Shown one piece after another: positions 17,241-25,404 of a stretch of 64,000 nt of DNA. The number at the start of each line of letters is the position of its first letter. Position 1 is the first letter of the stretch. Both the position numbers and the translations under genes were made by a program. The DNA comes from Candidatus Amulumruptor caecigallinarius. GTDB lineage: Bacteria > Bacteroidota > Bacteroidia > Bacteroidales > Muribaculaceae. The stretch lies in assembly GCA_944321825.1 (NCBI GenBank), contig CALUMU010000005.1, forward strand, positions 62,001 through 126,000, written 5' to 3'. The notes beneath the pieces are model-generated. The model searched no databases, was not told the origin of the DNA, and saw nothing but the letters and a program-made list of their open reading frames with translations.

Positions 17241-18428
17241 ATGAAGCTACTACAGGCTAAGCTTGCACGCTACACAGCCCCACAAGAAGCCAAGGCGGCA
17301 GGCATCTACCCTTATTTCCGGGCCATTTCGAGTGAGCAGGATCCCGAAGTTATCATCAACGGCCGCAAGGTGCTGATGTTCGGCTCAAACTGCTATTCCG
17401 GGCTCGTAAACGACCCCCGCATCAAAGAAGCCGCCATAGAGGCTACAAAAAAATACGGAACCGGTTGCGCTGGCTCCCCCTTTCTCAACGGCACCCTGGA
17501 TCTCCACAAGACCCTCGAAGCACGTATCGCCGAATACATCGGCAAAGAGGACGTGATGATATACAGCACCGGCTTCGGAGTCAACCTCGGAGTCGTGTCG
17601 GCTCTCACAGGACGCGAAGACTATATCATCTGGGACGAGCAGGACCACGCATCCATCATCGAAGGTCGCCGCCTGTCATTCAGCCAGTCGTTGAAATACA
17701 AGCACAACGACATGGCATCGCTTGAAAAGCAGCTCCAGAAGTGCGAACCCGACAAGGTCAAGCTCATCGTCACCGACGGCGTGTTCTCCATGGAAGGTGA
17801 TGTGGCCAACGTCCCAGAAATCGTACGACTCGCAAAGAAATACGATGCAAGCGTCATGGTCGACGAAGCACACGGCATCGGAGTTTTCGGCAAGGGAGGT
17901 CGCGGAGTATGCCACCACTTCGGTGTGCAGGATGACGTAGACCTTATCATGGGTACATTCTCCAAGTCGTTCGCTTCGCTTGGAGGTTTCATCGCCACCG
18001 ACAAGGAGATAACCAACTTCCTCCGCCACCACTCGCGCAGCTACATCTTCACGGCCAGCATCACCCCGGCATCCACAGCCGCAGCCCTCAAGGCTCTTGA
18101 AATCATGGAGACCGAGCCCGAACGCCAAGAGCAGCTGTGGGAAAACACCAATTTCGCCCTTGAAGGCTTCCGCAACATGGGCTGCGAGATAGGCAATACA
18201 TCCACACCTATCATCCCTCTCTATATCCGTGACAACAATCTGACATTCACCATCACACGCGACCTCTTTGACGAGGGAGTGTTTGTCAACCCGGTTGTCT
18301 CTCCGGCCGTTGCGCCCCACGACACCCTCATCCGCTTCAGCCTCATGGGCACACACACCAAGGAACAGGTACAGACCGCGCTTGAGAAAATCCAGAAAGT
18401 GTTCCGTCGCTACAACCTCATCCCCTGA
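17241..18428 (+). CDS. spt: Serine palmitoyltransferase (alpha-oxoamine synthase)
   Basis: This PLP enzyme condenses L-serine with a fatty acyl-CoA to 3-ketosphinganine, the first step of sphingolipid synthesis that gut Bacteroidetes are known for. The 395-residue protein has the family marks: SNCYSGL near 50, GTGCAGSPFLNGTLDLH near 75-90, DEAHG, and the PLP-binding Lys242 in GTFSKSFASLGG. The sequence, especially DHASIIEGRRLSFSQSLKYKHND, resembles Bacteroides serine palmitoyltransferases more than glycine C-acetyltransferase (Kbl), which is the main alternative. It is monocistronic, with a -7 box TAAATTTG at 17208-17215 and a terminator at 18455-18493. Confidence 0.88.
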   Translation: MKLLQAKLARYTAPQEAKAAGIYPYFRAISSEQDPEVIINGRKVLMFGSNCYSGLVNDPRIKEAAIEATKKYGTGCAGSPFLNGTLDLHKTLEARIAEYIGKEDVMIYSTGFGVNLGVVSALTGREDYIIWDEQDHASIIEGRRLSFSQSLKYKHNDMASLEKQLQKCEPDKVKLIVTDGVFSMEGDVANVPEIVRLAKKYDASVMVDEAHGIGVFGKGGRGVCHHFGVQDDVDLIMGTFSKSFASLGGFIATDKEITNFLRHHSRSYIFTASITPASTAAALKALEIMETEPERQEQLWENTNFALEGFRNMGCEIGNTSTPIIPLYIRDNNLTFTITRDLFDEGVFVNPVVSPAVAPHDTLIRFSLMGTHTKEQVQTALEKIQKVFRRYNLIP

Positions 18429-18454
18429 ACCTCATTACATAGTCAAAATAAGCC

Positions 18455-18493
18455 TGACGGGTGCGCCGACAATACCGACCGGCGCACCCGTCA
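18455..18493 (+). terminator. Terminator of spt
   Basis: A 14-bp perfect stem (TGACGGGTGCGCCG, 18455-18468, complement 18480-18493) with an 11-nt loop is followed by TCTTTTA, 27 bp after the spt stop. Confidence 0.85.
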
Positions 18494-18550
18494 TCTTTTA
18501 GATATAGGGATTTATATGCTTAACTTTTTTTGCAGTGTGCTTATCAATGG

Positions 18551-19042
18551 CTACTTGTCTGCACAGCTCTTTGTGCTGAAAGCCACGAGCATCCAAACCA
18601 TTTTCTCCTGTTCTTTCAAGTAACCTGTCATCAGGTCGGCCGTAGCATCATCACCGGCTTCATTAGCCAGTTCTATCACCTTTCTTTCCTCACCGATGAG
18701 ATAGCTGTAAGTTTCGAGAATATGGTCTACAGCCTCGCCTCCACATGAAATGCCGGAGATTTCCTTCACCTTGGCCACCTTGAGGTATTCGCTGAATTTG
18801 TTTTCGGGCGTACCGCCTAACGTCAGTATTCGTTCCGCTATTTCATCCACTTTCGCAGCGGCATCGTCGTACAGATCCTCAAACTTGCTGTGCAGCACAA
18901 AGAAGCCGCGACCTTTAACATTCCAGTGGAATCCGCGCAGATTGGTATAATGAATCTGGAAGTCCGCCAGTAACTGATGCAATGCCGATACTACGCCGGC
19001 AACTTTCGTCTCATTCAAATGTAAGAAATCTAAAGTCTTCAT
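18551..19042 (-). CDS. dps: Dps-family DNA-binding ferritin-like protein
   Basis: Dps mini-ferritins form 12-mers that oxidise and store iron using peroxide and protect DNA. The start ATG 19042 gives 163 residues (MKTLDFLHLNE...); an upstream frame to 19123 runs through the promoter and is rejected. The inter-subunit ferroxidase ligands are His39 (FHWNVKG), His51, Asp66 and Glu70 (VDEIAER), with the spacing of E. coli Dps His51/His63/Asp78/Glu82. It is divergent from oxyR, with overlapping promoters, so regulation by OxyR is very likely. Confidence 0.95.
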   Translation of the reverse strand: MKTLDFLHLNETKVAGVVSALHQLLADFQIHYTNLRGFHWNVKGRGFFVLHSKFEDLYDDAAAKVDEIAERILTLGGTPENKFSEYLKVAKVKEISGISCGGEAVDHILETYSYLIGEERKVIELANEAGDDATADLMTGYLKEQEKMVWMLVAFSTKSCADK

Positions 19043-19092
19043 AATCTTTCTATTTTTTATTAAGTTAATACTATCGATATTTGTTTCTGATA

Positions 19093-19124
19093 CAAAGGTA
19101 AGCAGCAGACAGGCACTTGTCAAA
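19093..19124 (-). promoter_or_regulatory. Promoter of dps
   Basis: The minus strand has a -7 box TACCTTTG (19100-19093) and -33 TTTGAC (19124-19119), 18 bp apart. The -33 region overlaps that of oxyR on the other strand, which lets one bound OxyR act on both. Confidence 0.6.
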
Positions 19125-19143
19125 CAGATAATTTCTATCTTTG
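19117..19143 (+). promoter_or_regulatory. Promoter of oxyR
   Basis: A -7 box TATCTTTG lies at 19136-19143, with TTG at 19117-19119, 16 bp upstream. The spacing is a little short. It is back to back with the dps promoter. Confidence 0.5.
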
Positions 19144-19184
19144 CATAGGATAAATCTATATATCATTCAAAAGTCCTGTCGACC

Positions 19185-20111
19185 ATGACCTTACAACAAC
19201 TGGAATACATTCTCGCAGTCAATCGTTTTCGCCATTTTGCCAAGGCCGCCGAGTATTGCCGAGTCACACAACCCACTTTGAGTGCCATGATCCAAAAGCT
19301 GGAAGAAGAGCTTGACGCTAAGGTTTTCGACCGCAGCCAGCAACCTGTACGCCCTACTCCTATCGGCGTTCATATAATAGAACAAGCCAAGGAGGTACTA
19401 GTTCGCACCGACAGCATAAAAGATATCATAAACGAAGCGAAACATTCGCTCTGCGGTATTTTCAGATTAGGCATACTCCCCACCATTGCCCCCTACCTGC
19501 TGCCACGCTTCTTCCCTCAATTAGCAAAAAAATATGCGCAACTTGACATCAGGGTCGTGGAAATGAAGATTAACGACATCAAGACAGCTCTACAGACTGG
19601 AGAGATCCATGCCGGCATCGTAGCCAACCTGCCAGGCATGGAAGAATTCAGCCAGACACCACTATTCTACGAACAGTTTTACGCTTACATTGCGCGGGAG
19701 GACCGTCTATTCGGCAATGAAGTGATCCGGACATCCGACCTGACTGGCTCGCAGCTATGGATGCTGGACGAAGGCCACTGCTTCCGCGACCAGCTGGAAC
19801 GCTTCTGCCAGCTCAAAACTGCCCGGGCAAGCCAACTGGCATACCACCTTGGCAGCATGGAGACGTTCATGCGCATGGTGGAGAGCGGCAAAGGCATAAC
19901 CTTCATCCCCGGGCTGGCCGTTTTGCAACTGGACGGAAGACAGAAAGAACTTGTACGCCCTTTTGCCATACCCTCCCCCACACGGCAAATCATCATGTTG
20001 ACCAGCCAAAACTTCATCCGGAAAACGCTTTTGCAGACCATCGTCCAAGAGATAACATCCTCGGTGCCGCCAGAAATGCTTTCGCTGAAGGCGACGCAGA
20101 TAGTCGTATAA
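19185..20111 (+). CDS. oxyR: Peroxide-sensing LysR regulator OxyR
   Basis: A 308-residue LysR protein. The winged helix-turn-helix spans residues 1-60 (CRVTQPTLSAMIQKLEEEL), followed by the substrate-type sensing domain. The redox pair is at Cys199 and Cys208 (DEGHCFRDQLERFC), the same numbers and context as in E. coli OxyR, so hydrogen peroxide sensing by disulfide formation is well supported. In Bacteroides OxyR activates dps, kat and ahpCF. Here dps is the divergent neighbour. A bidirectional terminator follows at 20262-20292. Confidence 0.96.
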   Translation: MTLQQLEYILAVNRFRHFAKAAEYCRVTQPTLSAMIQKLEEELDAKVFDRSQQPVRPTPIGVHIIEQAKEVLVRTDSIKDIINEAKHSLCGIFRLGILPTIAPYLLPRFFPQLAKKYAQLDIRVVEMKINDIKTALQTGEIHAGIVANLPGMEEFSQTPLFYEQFYAYIAREDRLFGNEVIRTSDLTGSQLWMLDEGHCFRDQLERFCQLKTARASQLAYHLGSMETFMRMVESGKGITFIPGLAVLQLDGRQKELVRPFAIPSPTRQIIMLTSQNFIRKTLLQTIVQEITSSVPPEMLSLKATQIVV

Positions 20112-20259
20112 AAAACATACCCTCCACTTCGTGAAGCTTTTAAGCGCATATAGCGGGACGATACGAAGCGCACACACCTTTCGTATATACATATTGCAGT
20201 TCACACCCCGGTGCAGCCGACATTCCGAAATGACCGCGTTTTCTCCCAACCCACACAAT

Positions 20260-20345
20260 ATAAAAAGAGGCTGCATCACGCAGCCTCTTTTTATAGGTTT
20301 CCAATAGGTACAATTTCTAAGGTAAAAAAGATTGTTTTAGGTTTG
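20260..20345 (-). ncRNA. Possible short minus-strand transcript
   Basis: A minus-strand promoter (-7 TACCTTTG at 20358-20351, TTG 21 bp upstream at 20382-20380) points into the terminator at 20292-20262 with only about 55 nt between and no reading frame. An RNA of about 85 nt ending in that hairpin is predicted. It could equally be a leftover promoter. The rest of the 20112-20668 gap holds no gene; an imperfect -7 box (TAACTTCG, about 20565) may serve the epimerase. Confidence 0.3.
20262..20292. terminator. Bidirectional terminator after oxyR
   Basis: A 13-bp perfect stem (AAAAAGAGGCTGC, 20262-20274, complement 20280-20292) with a 5-nt loop has A/T runs on both sides, so it can stop transcripts from either direction. 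Confidence 0.85.
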
Positions 20346-20668
20346 TGATACAAAGGTACGCCCTTTATGGCAACCAATCCAAGATTTTTCATATGTTTAA
20401 TAACACCATTTTTGAGCCACTAAGCATCAAACGTCTTATAAACTCCTATGACATAACAATGTAGCAGCATCATGAAAATATGTAATTGACACTTAATTTG
20501 TGTTAATATATTATTTTCGAGCCACCTCCTACATCTATCTAACCATTATCACATCCATTTTTTGTAACTTCGTAATTGAGAAGCTGCCTGAGTTTAACAG
20601 ATTCTCAGAGACCTCAATCACAAAATTACAAAAATCCCTCCAATAAGCCATCACAACATCCACTCTCT

Positions 20669-21808
20669 ATGGACCGCCGTCACTTCATCCGCAACATGGC
20701 CCTTGCCGGCATGGCACTCGGCATCCCCTCGCGCCTGTGGGCCAACGACAGCCACACTCAGACTGAGCAGCCGAAGCTGTCAGGCAAAGGGTTGCAGCTG
20801 ACATTCACCCCCTATGAGTTGAAGCTCCGACATTCATTCAATCTCGCGAAATTCTCGCGTACCACGACTCCCGACGTGCTTACTTCCATAACCATCGACG
20901 GCATCACCGGATATGGAGAGGCATCGATGCCCCCTTATCTCGGCGAAAGCATAGAGAGCGTGACAAAGTTCCTCTCTCGGCTCGACCTCAGCCAGTTCAG
21001 CGACCCGTTTCGCATCGATGACATCCATGATTACATGGACGGCATAGCTCCGGGCAACAGTGCCGCAAAAGCATCCGTAGATATAGCCCTACATGACCTC
21101 CTCGGCAAGCTCATGGGACAGCCGTGGTATAGGATATGGGGGCTGAATCCGTCACTTGCGCCGGCCACATCATACACCATCGGCATCGACACGCCCGACA
21201 TGGTGCGCGTCAAGGTCGAGGAAGCCGCGCCATACAAGGTGCTGAAAGTCAAGATGGGGCTTGACCGCGACCGCGAGACCATAGAAGCCATCCGCAGCAT
21301 GACCGACCGTCCGATATGCGTCGACGTCAACCAGGGATGGAATGACAAACATATGGCTCTTGACATGTGCCACTGGCTCAAGGAGCAAGGATGCCTGTTT
21401 GTAGAGCAGCCGATGCCCAAGGAGATGATCGACGAGACCGTCTGGCTGCGCGAACGATCGCCCCTGCCCATCGTGGCCGACGAATTTATGCAGGGGCTTG
21501 CCGACGTACCGCGGTGCCACGGAGTCTACGATGCCATCAACATCAAGCTGATGAAATGTGGCGGTCTGCACGATGCATATAAGATGGCGGTACTGGCGCG
21601 TGGCATGGGCATGAAGGTGATGCTGGGCTGCATGACCGAGACATCATGCGCCATATCGGCCGCATCGCAGCTCGCACCGATGGCCGACTGGGCGGACCTT
21701 GACGGCAATCTGCTCATAGCCAACGATTGCTTCTCTGGCATGAAAATCGTCGATGGCATGATTACCCTCCGCCCCGACCTCCCCGGCATCGGTGCCACAA
21801 AAATATAG
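20669..21808 (+). CDS. Dipeptide epimerase, enolase superfamily, with Tat-type signal
   Basis: A 379-residue enolase-superfamily enzyme from ATG 20669. The N-terminus MDRRHFIRNMALAGMALG has a twin-arginine signal, so the folded enzyme is exported. An in-frame upstream start at 20576 would bury the signal and is rejected. The barrel has KxK (Lys193, Lys195), metal-ligand segments ICVDVNQGW (about 218), VEQP (about 245) and ADEF (about 270), and the opposite Lys in INIKLMK (about 292). This arrangement is that of muconate-lactonising-type dipeptide epimerases (L-Ala-D/L-Glu and relatives) that recycle murein peptides. Exact dipeptide specificity is unknown. The next gene starts 4 bp later. Confidence 0.88.
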   Translation: MDRRHFIRNMALAGMALGIPSRLWANDSHTQTEQPKLSGKGLQLTFTPYELKLRHSFNLAKFSRTTTPDVLTSITIDGITGYGEASMPPYLGESIESVTKFLSRLDLSQFSDPFRIDDIHDYMDGIAPGNSAAKASVDIALHDLLGKLMGQPWYRIWGLNPSLAPATSYTIGIDTPDMVRVKVEEAAPYKVLKVKMGLDRDRETIEAIRSMTDRPICVDVNQGWNDKHMALDMCHWLKEQGCLFVEQPMPKEMIDETVWLRERSPLPIVADEFMQGLADVPRCHGVYDAINIKLMKCGGLHDAYKMAVLARGMGMKVMLGCMTETSCAISAASQLAPMADWADLDGNLLIANDCFSGMKIVDGMITLRPDLPGIGATKI

Positions 21809-21811
21809 GGC

Positions 21812-23338
21812 ATGAGCTCCTACCTTCGTATCATATCCCTGTCGTTGGCCACCGTCAGCACGTTGGCGTTGATAATGATATGGACCATCAGTTCATTGGA
21901 CTGGTGTATGATGCCCACACTTAACGAGTACCGCGAACTTGCACAGGCTGATGCCGTGCAGCAGACTCTCGCGTCCAAGTCTATCTATCCAACCGATGCA
22001 CAGGGTCCATTCTATGTTTATGGCCCATTGTTTCCTCTGTTAGGCGCGTCTGTGGCATGGATGACCGGATGGTCGCCGCTGATAGCGTGCAGGGTATTGT
22101 CACTCTATTTAACCGCATTGACCGCAGCCCTCGGAGCATGGGTAACGTATAAATCGGTCAGAAAAGCCACTCACGCATCCACGGCTGTGGTCATGGGCCT
22201 TGTGGCTTTCGCATGGATGTTGCGCACATGGAGCTATGGCAATTACGGTGCGGCGACCCCCTCCGCCTTAGGATGCATTTTGCTTCTCGCTACGCTGGTC
22301 TCGCTCCCTTTGCGCCTATCGTGGTCAAGACTGATACTAAGCGCATTGCTGTCGGTGGCATGTCTGTTTACCAAACCTTATTTCTTTGCCATCTTCGGCG
22401 TAGGGGCAGTTATACTTGCGGTGCGTGACATGCGTCTTTGCGCCATATATGTAGGCATGGTCGTGACTCTATTGACCATAACTGCCATAGCGGTTGTCAA
22501 ATTTTGCTACCCTGCATTTTTTGTCTACAACCTGCTCCATCACCTGCACATGGGACTCGGACTGCATCCCGGCTACCTGCTCAACCAGTTCATTGATATT
22601 TGCACCGAAACGTGGCCATTAGCCATCGGTTTCATCTTTGCCATATGGCATACAGGCCGCAATCTGCTATACAACCGATACTTCCTCGCCTCACTGACCT
22701 TGTTTGCCGTATGGGTCGTAATAGGGCAGCATCCGGGACAATACCTGACTTACGCATTTAACCTGTGGTACATACCCCTTGTAATCTTCATCTGCCAGAT
22801 GGTAGTACAAAGCCGATGGCACAATAATATTACCTATCTCCTGATTATCCTTTTGGGATTAGGTTGCTGGAGTCCCGGCTCTGACGATTACGTGTTTACT
22901 CCTTCCCATGCAGCGCAGCAGCAACTTGAAGCGGAGTCCGTCCGTTTCCATTCAATCACCGCTGGAGAACCCGTGCTTAACTTCTCCCCGGTAGCCTCTG
23001 TACTTGCTTCCTCGATTACCACCGTAAATAACGGCATGCAGTGCTATACACCGTCCCTTGCCGCATCGCCCTCCGACCCCGGTCTCATCGACATCCTCCT
23101 ACCCTCAATGGACGAAATCAACGCCACCGCATCGTCTTACGGAGACTCTATTGATGACCTCATCCTGTCAGGACATTACCCATGGATAATAGCTGACGAA
23201 TATTCGCCTCTCCCCTCCTCCGCCACATCCTACGGCTACTGCCCCGTCGCAACCTTCCACATCAACATCTACCAAACCTACCCTCCCGTCACCCTCTACC
23301 ACCGCACCAATAGTAAATACACAACAACAACCAAATAA
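21812..23338 (+). CDS. Polytopic membrane protein, GT-C glycosyltransferase-like
   Basis: A 508-residue protein with about 10-11 membrane helices in the first 350 residues, a soluble C-terminal part of about 140 residues, and a polar Thr-rich end. The first loop after helix 1 is acidic and contains the pattern ...NEYRELAQADAV, where GT-C (polyprenyl-phosphate-sugar) transferases keep their catalytic acid. No specific GT family can be assigned. It lies 4 bp after the dipeptide epimerase gene and 92 bp before legB. It could transfer a sugar to an envelope acceptor, possibly the product of the downstream cluster (inference). Confidence 0.65.
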   Translation: MSSYLRIISLSLATVSTLALIMIWTISSLDWCMMPTLNEYRELAQADAVQQTLASKSIYPTDAQGPFYVYGPLFPLLGASVAWMTGWSPLIACRVLSLYLTALTAALGAWVTYKSVRKATHASTAVVMGLVAFAWMLRTWSYGNYGAATPSALGCILLLATLVSLPLRLSWSRLILSALLSVACLFTKPYFFAIFGVGAVILAVRDMRLCAIYVGMVVTLLTITAIAVVKFCYPAFFVYNLLHHLHMGLGLHPGYLLNQFIDICTETWPLAIGFIFAIWHTGRNLLYNRYFLASLTLFAVWVVIGQHPGQYLTYAFNLWYIPLVIFICQMVVQSRWHNNITYLLIILLGLGCWSPGSDDYVFTPSHAAQQQLEAESVRFHSITAGEPVLNFSPVASVLASSITTVNNGMQCYTPSLAASPSDPGLIDILLPSMDEINATASSYGDSIDDLILSGHYPWIIADEYSPLPSSATSYGYCPVATFHINIYQTYPPVTLYHRTNSKYTTTTK

Positions 23339-23380
23339 AGGCTGGACGTATATATAACGTTTTATCATGGGAGTTGAGGA

Positions 23381-23397
23381 TAAATTTGGTAAATTTG
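23381..23397 (+). promoter_or_regulatory. Duplicated -7 box before legB
   Basis: TAAATTTG occurs twice, at 23381-23388 and 23390-23397. No clear -33 box is seen at the right distance. It probably drives the legB operon from about 23403, giving a 25-nt leader. Confidence 0.35.
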
Positions 23398-23429
23398 CAT
23401 TATTAAGTTAGTCAATACAAATCTTATTT

Positions 23430-24419
23430 ATGATAAACGCAGACAAGCCGGTACTCGTCACTGGGGCCGACGGATTCATAGGTTCGCACCTCACCGAGGC
23501 ATTGCTCGACAAGGGTCTGAGGGTAAGAGCCCTCGCCCAATACAACTCCTTCAACTCGTGGGGATGGCTTGACGACATCCACGGCGACCGCCTTGAGGTG
23601 GTGTGCGGCGATGTGCGGGATCCAGACTTCTGCCGCCACATAACACGCGGCACCGGAACGGTGTTTCACCTCGCCGCCCTGATTGCGATACCGTACAGCT
23701 ATGTAGCCCCCGACAGCTATGTCGACACCAACATCAAAGGGACTCTCAACATGCTACAGGCCGCACGTGACGAAAAGGCTGACCGCATCATAGTCACATC
23801 TACGAGCGAAGTCTACGGCACGGCGCAATATGTCCCCATAGATGAGAAACATCCCCGTCAGCCGCAGTCGCCCTACTCCGCCACAAAAATCGGGGCTGAC
23901 GCTTTGGCAAAGAGTTTCTACAACGCTTTCGGCCTCCCGGTAGTAATAGCGCGTCCATTCAACACCTACGGTCCGCGCCAGAGCGCACGAGCCATCATCC
24001 CCACCATCATCACCCAGATAGCCAACGGCGCACACGAAATAAAAGTGGGAGATCTCACCCCCACCCGCGACTTCAATTACGTAGCCGACACTGTCGCGGG
24101 TTTCATAGCCCTTGCTGAGGCTCCCGACATCGAAGGGCGTGAAATCAACATAGCGACAGGTACAGAGGTGACGATGCAGGAAACATTGGAGACGATAGCC
24201 CGGCTGATGGATGCGGATGTCACATTTGTCACCGATTCGCAGCGGTTGCGCCCGTCGAAAAGCGAGGTTTTCCGTCTATGCGGCGACAACACTCTGATTA
24301 CGTCGCTCACATCATGGCGACCCTCCCACAGCCTCGAAGACGGCTTGCGGAAGACAATCCAATGGTTCTGCGACCCCAAAAACCTTGCCAAATACAAAAG
24401 CAACATATATAATGTATGA
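23430..24419 (+). CDS. legB: NAD-dependent 4,6-dehydratase, LegB-like
   Basis: A 329-residue extended short-chain dehydrogenase. It has the NAD-binding GADGFIG (12-18), the TSTSEVYG active-site strand and the Y-x3-K pair in SPYSATK (about 147-153). The ALAQYNSFNSWGWLD segment (about 35-49) is a signature of LegB, which converts a UDP- or GDP-activated N-acetylhexosamine to its 4-keto-6-deoxy form in legionaminic acid synthesis. It is first in an operon whose next two genes overlap it or each other. The partner aminotransferase (LegC) is not in the window. Confidence 0.85.
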   Translation: MINADKPVLVTGADGFIGSHLTEALLDKGLRVRALAQYNSFNSWGWLDDIHGDRLEVVCGDVRDPDFCRHITRGTGTVFHLAALIAIPYSYVAPDSYVDTNIKGTLNMLQAARDEKADRIIVTSTSEVYGTAQYVPIDEKHPRQPQSPYSATKIGADALAKSFYNAFGLPVVIARPFNTYGPRQSARAIIPTIITQIANGAHEIKVGDLTPTRDFNYVADTVAGFIALAEAPDIEGREINIATGTEVTMQETLETIARLMDADVTFVTDSQRLRPSKSEVFRLCGDNTLITSLTSWRPSHSLEDGLRKTIQWFCDPKNLAKYKSNIYNV

Positions 24420-25404
24420 CAGACCGTCCTCCACAGGATTACGCATACTGATGCTCGGCGGCGCAAAACGCGTGTCCATGGCGCGGATGTTCCGGCAAGC
24501 GGCGCGGAAGCTCGGCTCGGAAGCCCATATCTTCAGCTACGAGCTGTCAGCCACCGTGCCTATAGCCACATGCGCAGAGGTGATAATCGGCAGTAAGTTC
24601 AGCGACCCTGACATCCTCGACCACCTCCACCACACGGTAGAGCAATACGGCATCGACATAATCATCCCGTTTGTCGACCCGGCAGTAGGTGTAGCCGCAG
24701 CATACCGCGACCGACACCCCGGCACCGTATTTGTGCCTGTAGGCGACAAGGACGGAGCGGAACTGATGTTCGACAAGTGCCGCAGTGCGGCTATGTTCGC
24801 GTCCGCAGGCCTCCCTATCCCTGCCACCTACACAGGAGGAGATGTCACAATGCCGCTGATAGCCAAACCGCGCAACGGCTCGGCATCCAAGGGAATACAG
24901 CCCATAGACTCACTTGCCGATATAGCCCGATTACCGATGCCTGCCGACAATTACCTCATACAGGAGCGCATCGACGAGCGCGAAGAGATATCAGTGGACT
25001 GCTACGTGTCGGTCCATGACGGCGATGTGCTTGCCGCCGTGACACGCCGACGGCTTGAGGTCACAGGGGGTGAGGCTTCACGCACGGCGACATTCCACGA
25101 CGCTGATGCCGAGACACTTGCAGCCGACACGCTGTGCACTCTCGGACTGCGGGGGGCTGTGACCATACAACTCCTGCGCGACAAGCGCGACGGCCGGTTG
25201 ATGATTATGGAGATCAACCCCCGATTGGGCGGAGGAGCCGTGTGCGCAGTCCATGCAGGGGCCGACATACCCATGATGATTTTGCAGGAAGCCTGCCGTC
25301 AGAAGCCGCAACGCGCCGTGTGGGATGCCGACGTGGAGATTACGCGCTACATGCAGGAAGTCACATTCAAAAACGGACAACTGATTACAGATTCTGACAA
25401 ATGA
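24412..25404 (+). CDS. ATP-grasp ligase, carbamoyl-phosphate-synthase-like
   Basis: A 330-residue ATP-grasp protein. ATG 24412 is chosen because it overlaps the legB stop by 8 bp, as in coupled operons. A Rossmann-like N-domain (LRILMLGGAKRVSMARMF) leads to the ATP-grasp fold: a Lys in PLIAKPRNGSASKGI (about 145), YLIQERIDEREEISVDCY, and the Mg-binding EINPRLGGGAVCAVHAGAD (about 268-286). Such enzymes join a carboxylate to an amine via an acyl-phosphate. The position between a legB and a neuB-like gene suggests it modifies the sugar, for instance by attaching an amino acid, but the substrate is unknown. Confidence 0.8.
   Translation: MYDRPSSTGLRILMLGGAKRVSMARMFRQAARKLGSEAHIFSYELSATVPIATCAEVIIGSKFSDPDILDHLHHTVEQYGIDIIIPFVDPAVGVAAAYRDRHPGTVFVPVGDKDGAELMFDKCRSAAMFASAGLPIPATYTGGDVTMPLIAKPRNGSASKGIQPIDSLADIARLPMPADNYLIQERIDEREEISVDCYVSVHDGDVLAAVTRRRLEVTGGEASRTATFHDADAETLAADTLCTLGLRGAVTIQLLRDKRDGRLMIMEINPRLGGGAVCAVHAGADIPMMILQEACRQKPQRAVWDADVEITRYMQEVTFKNGQLITDSDK

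Noticed and set aside
17676-18356. 226-codon minus-strand frame opposite spt
   Set aside because: Antisense to a conserved PLP enzyme; composition typical of a shadow frame.
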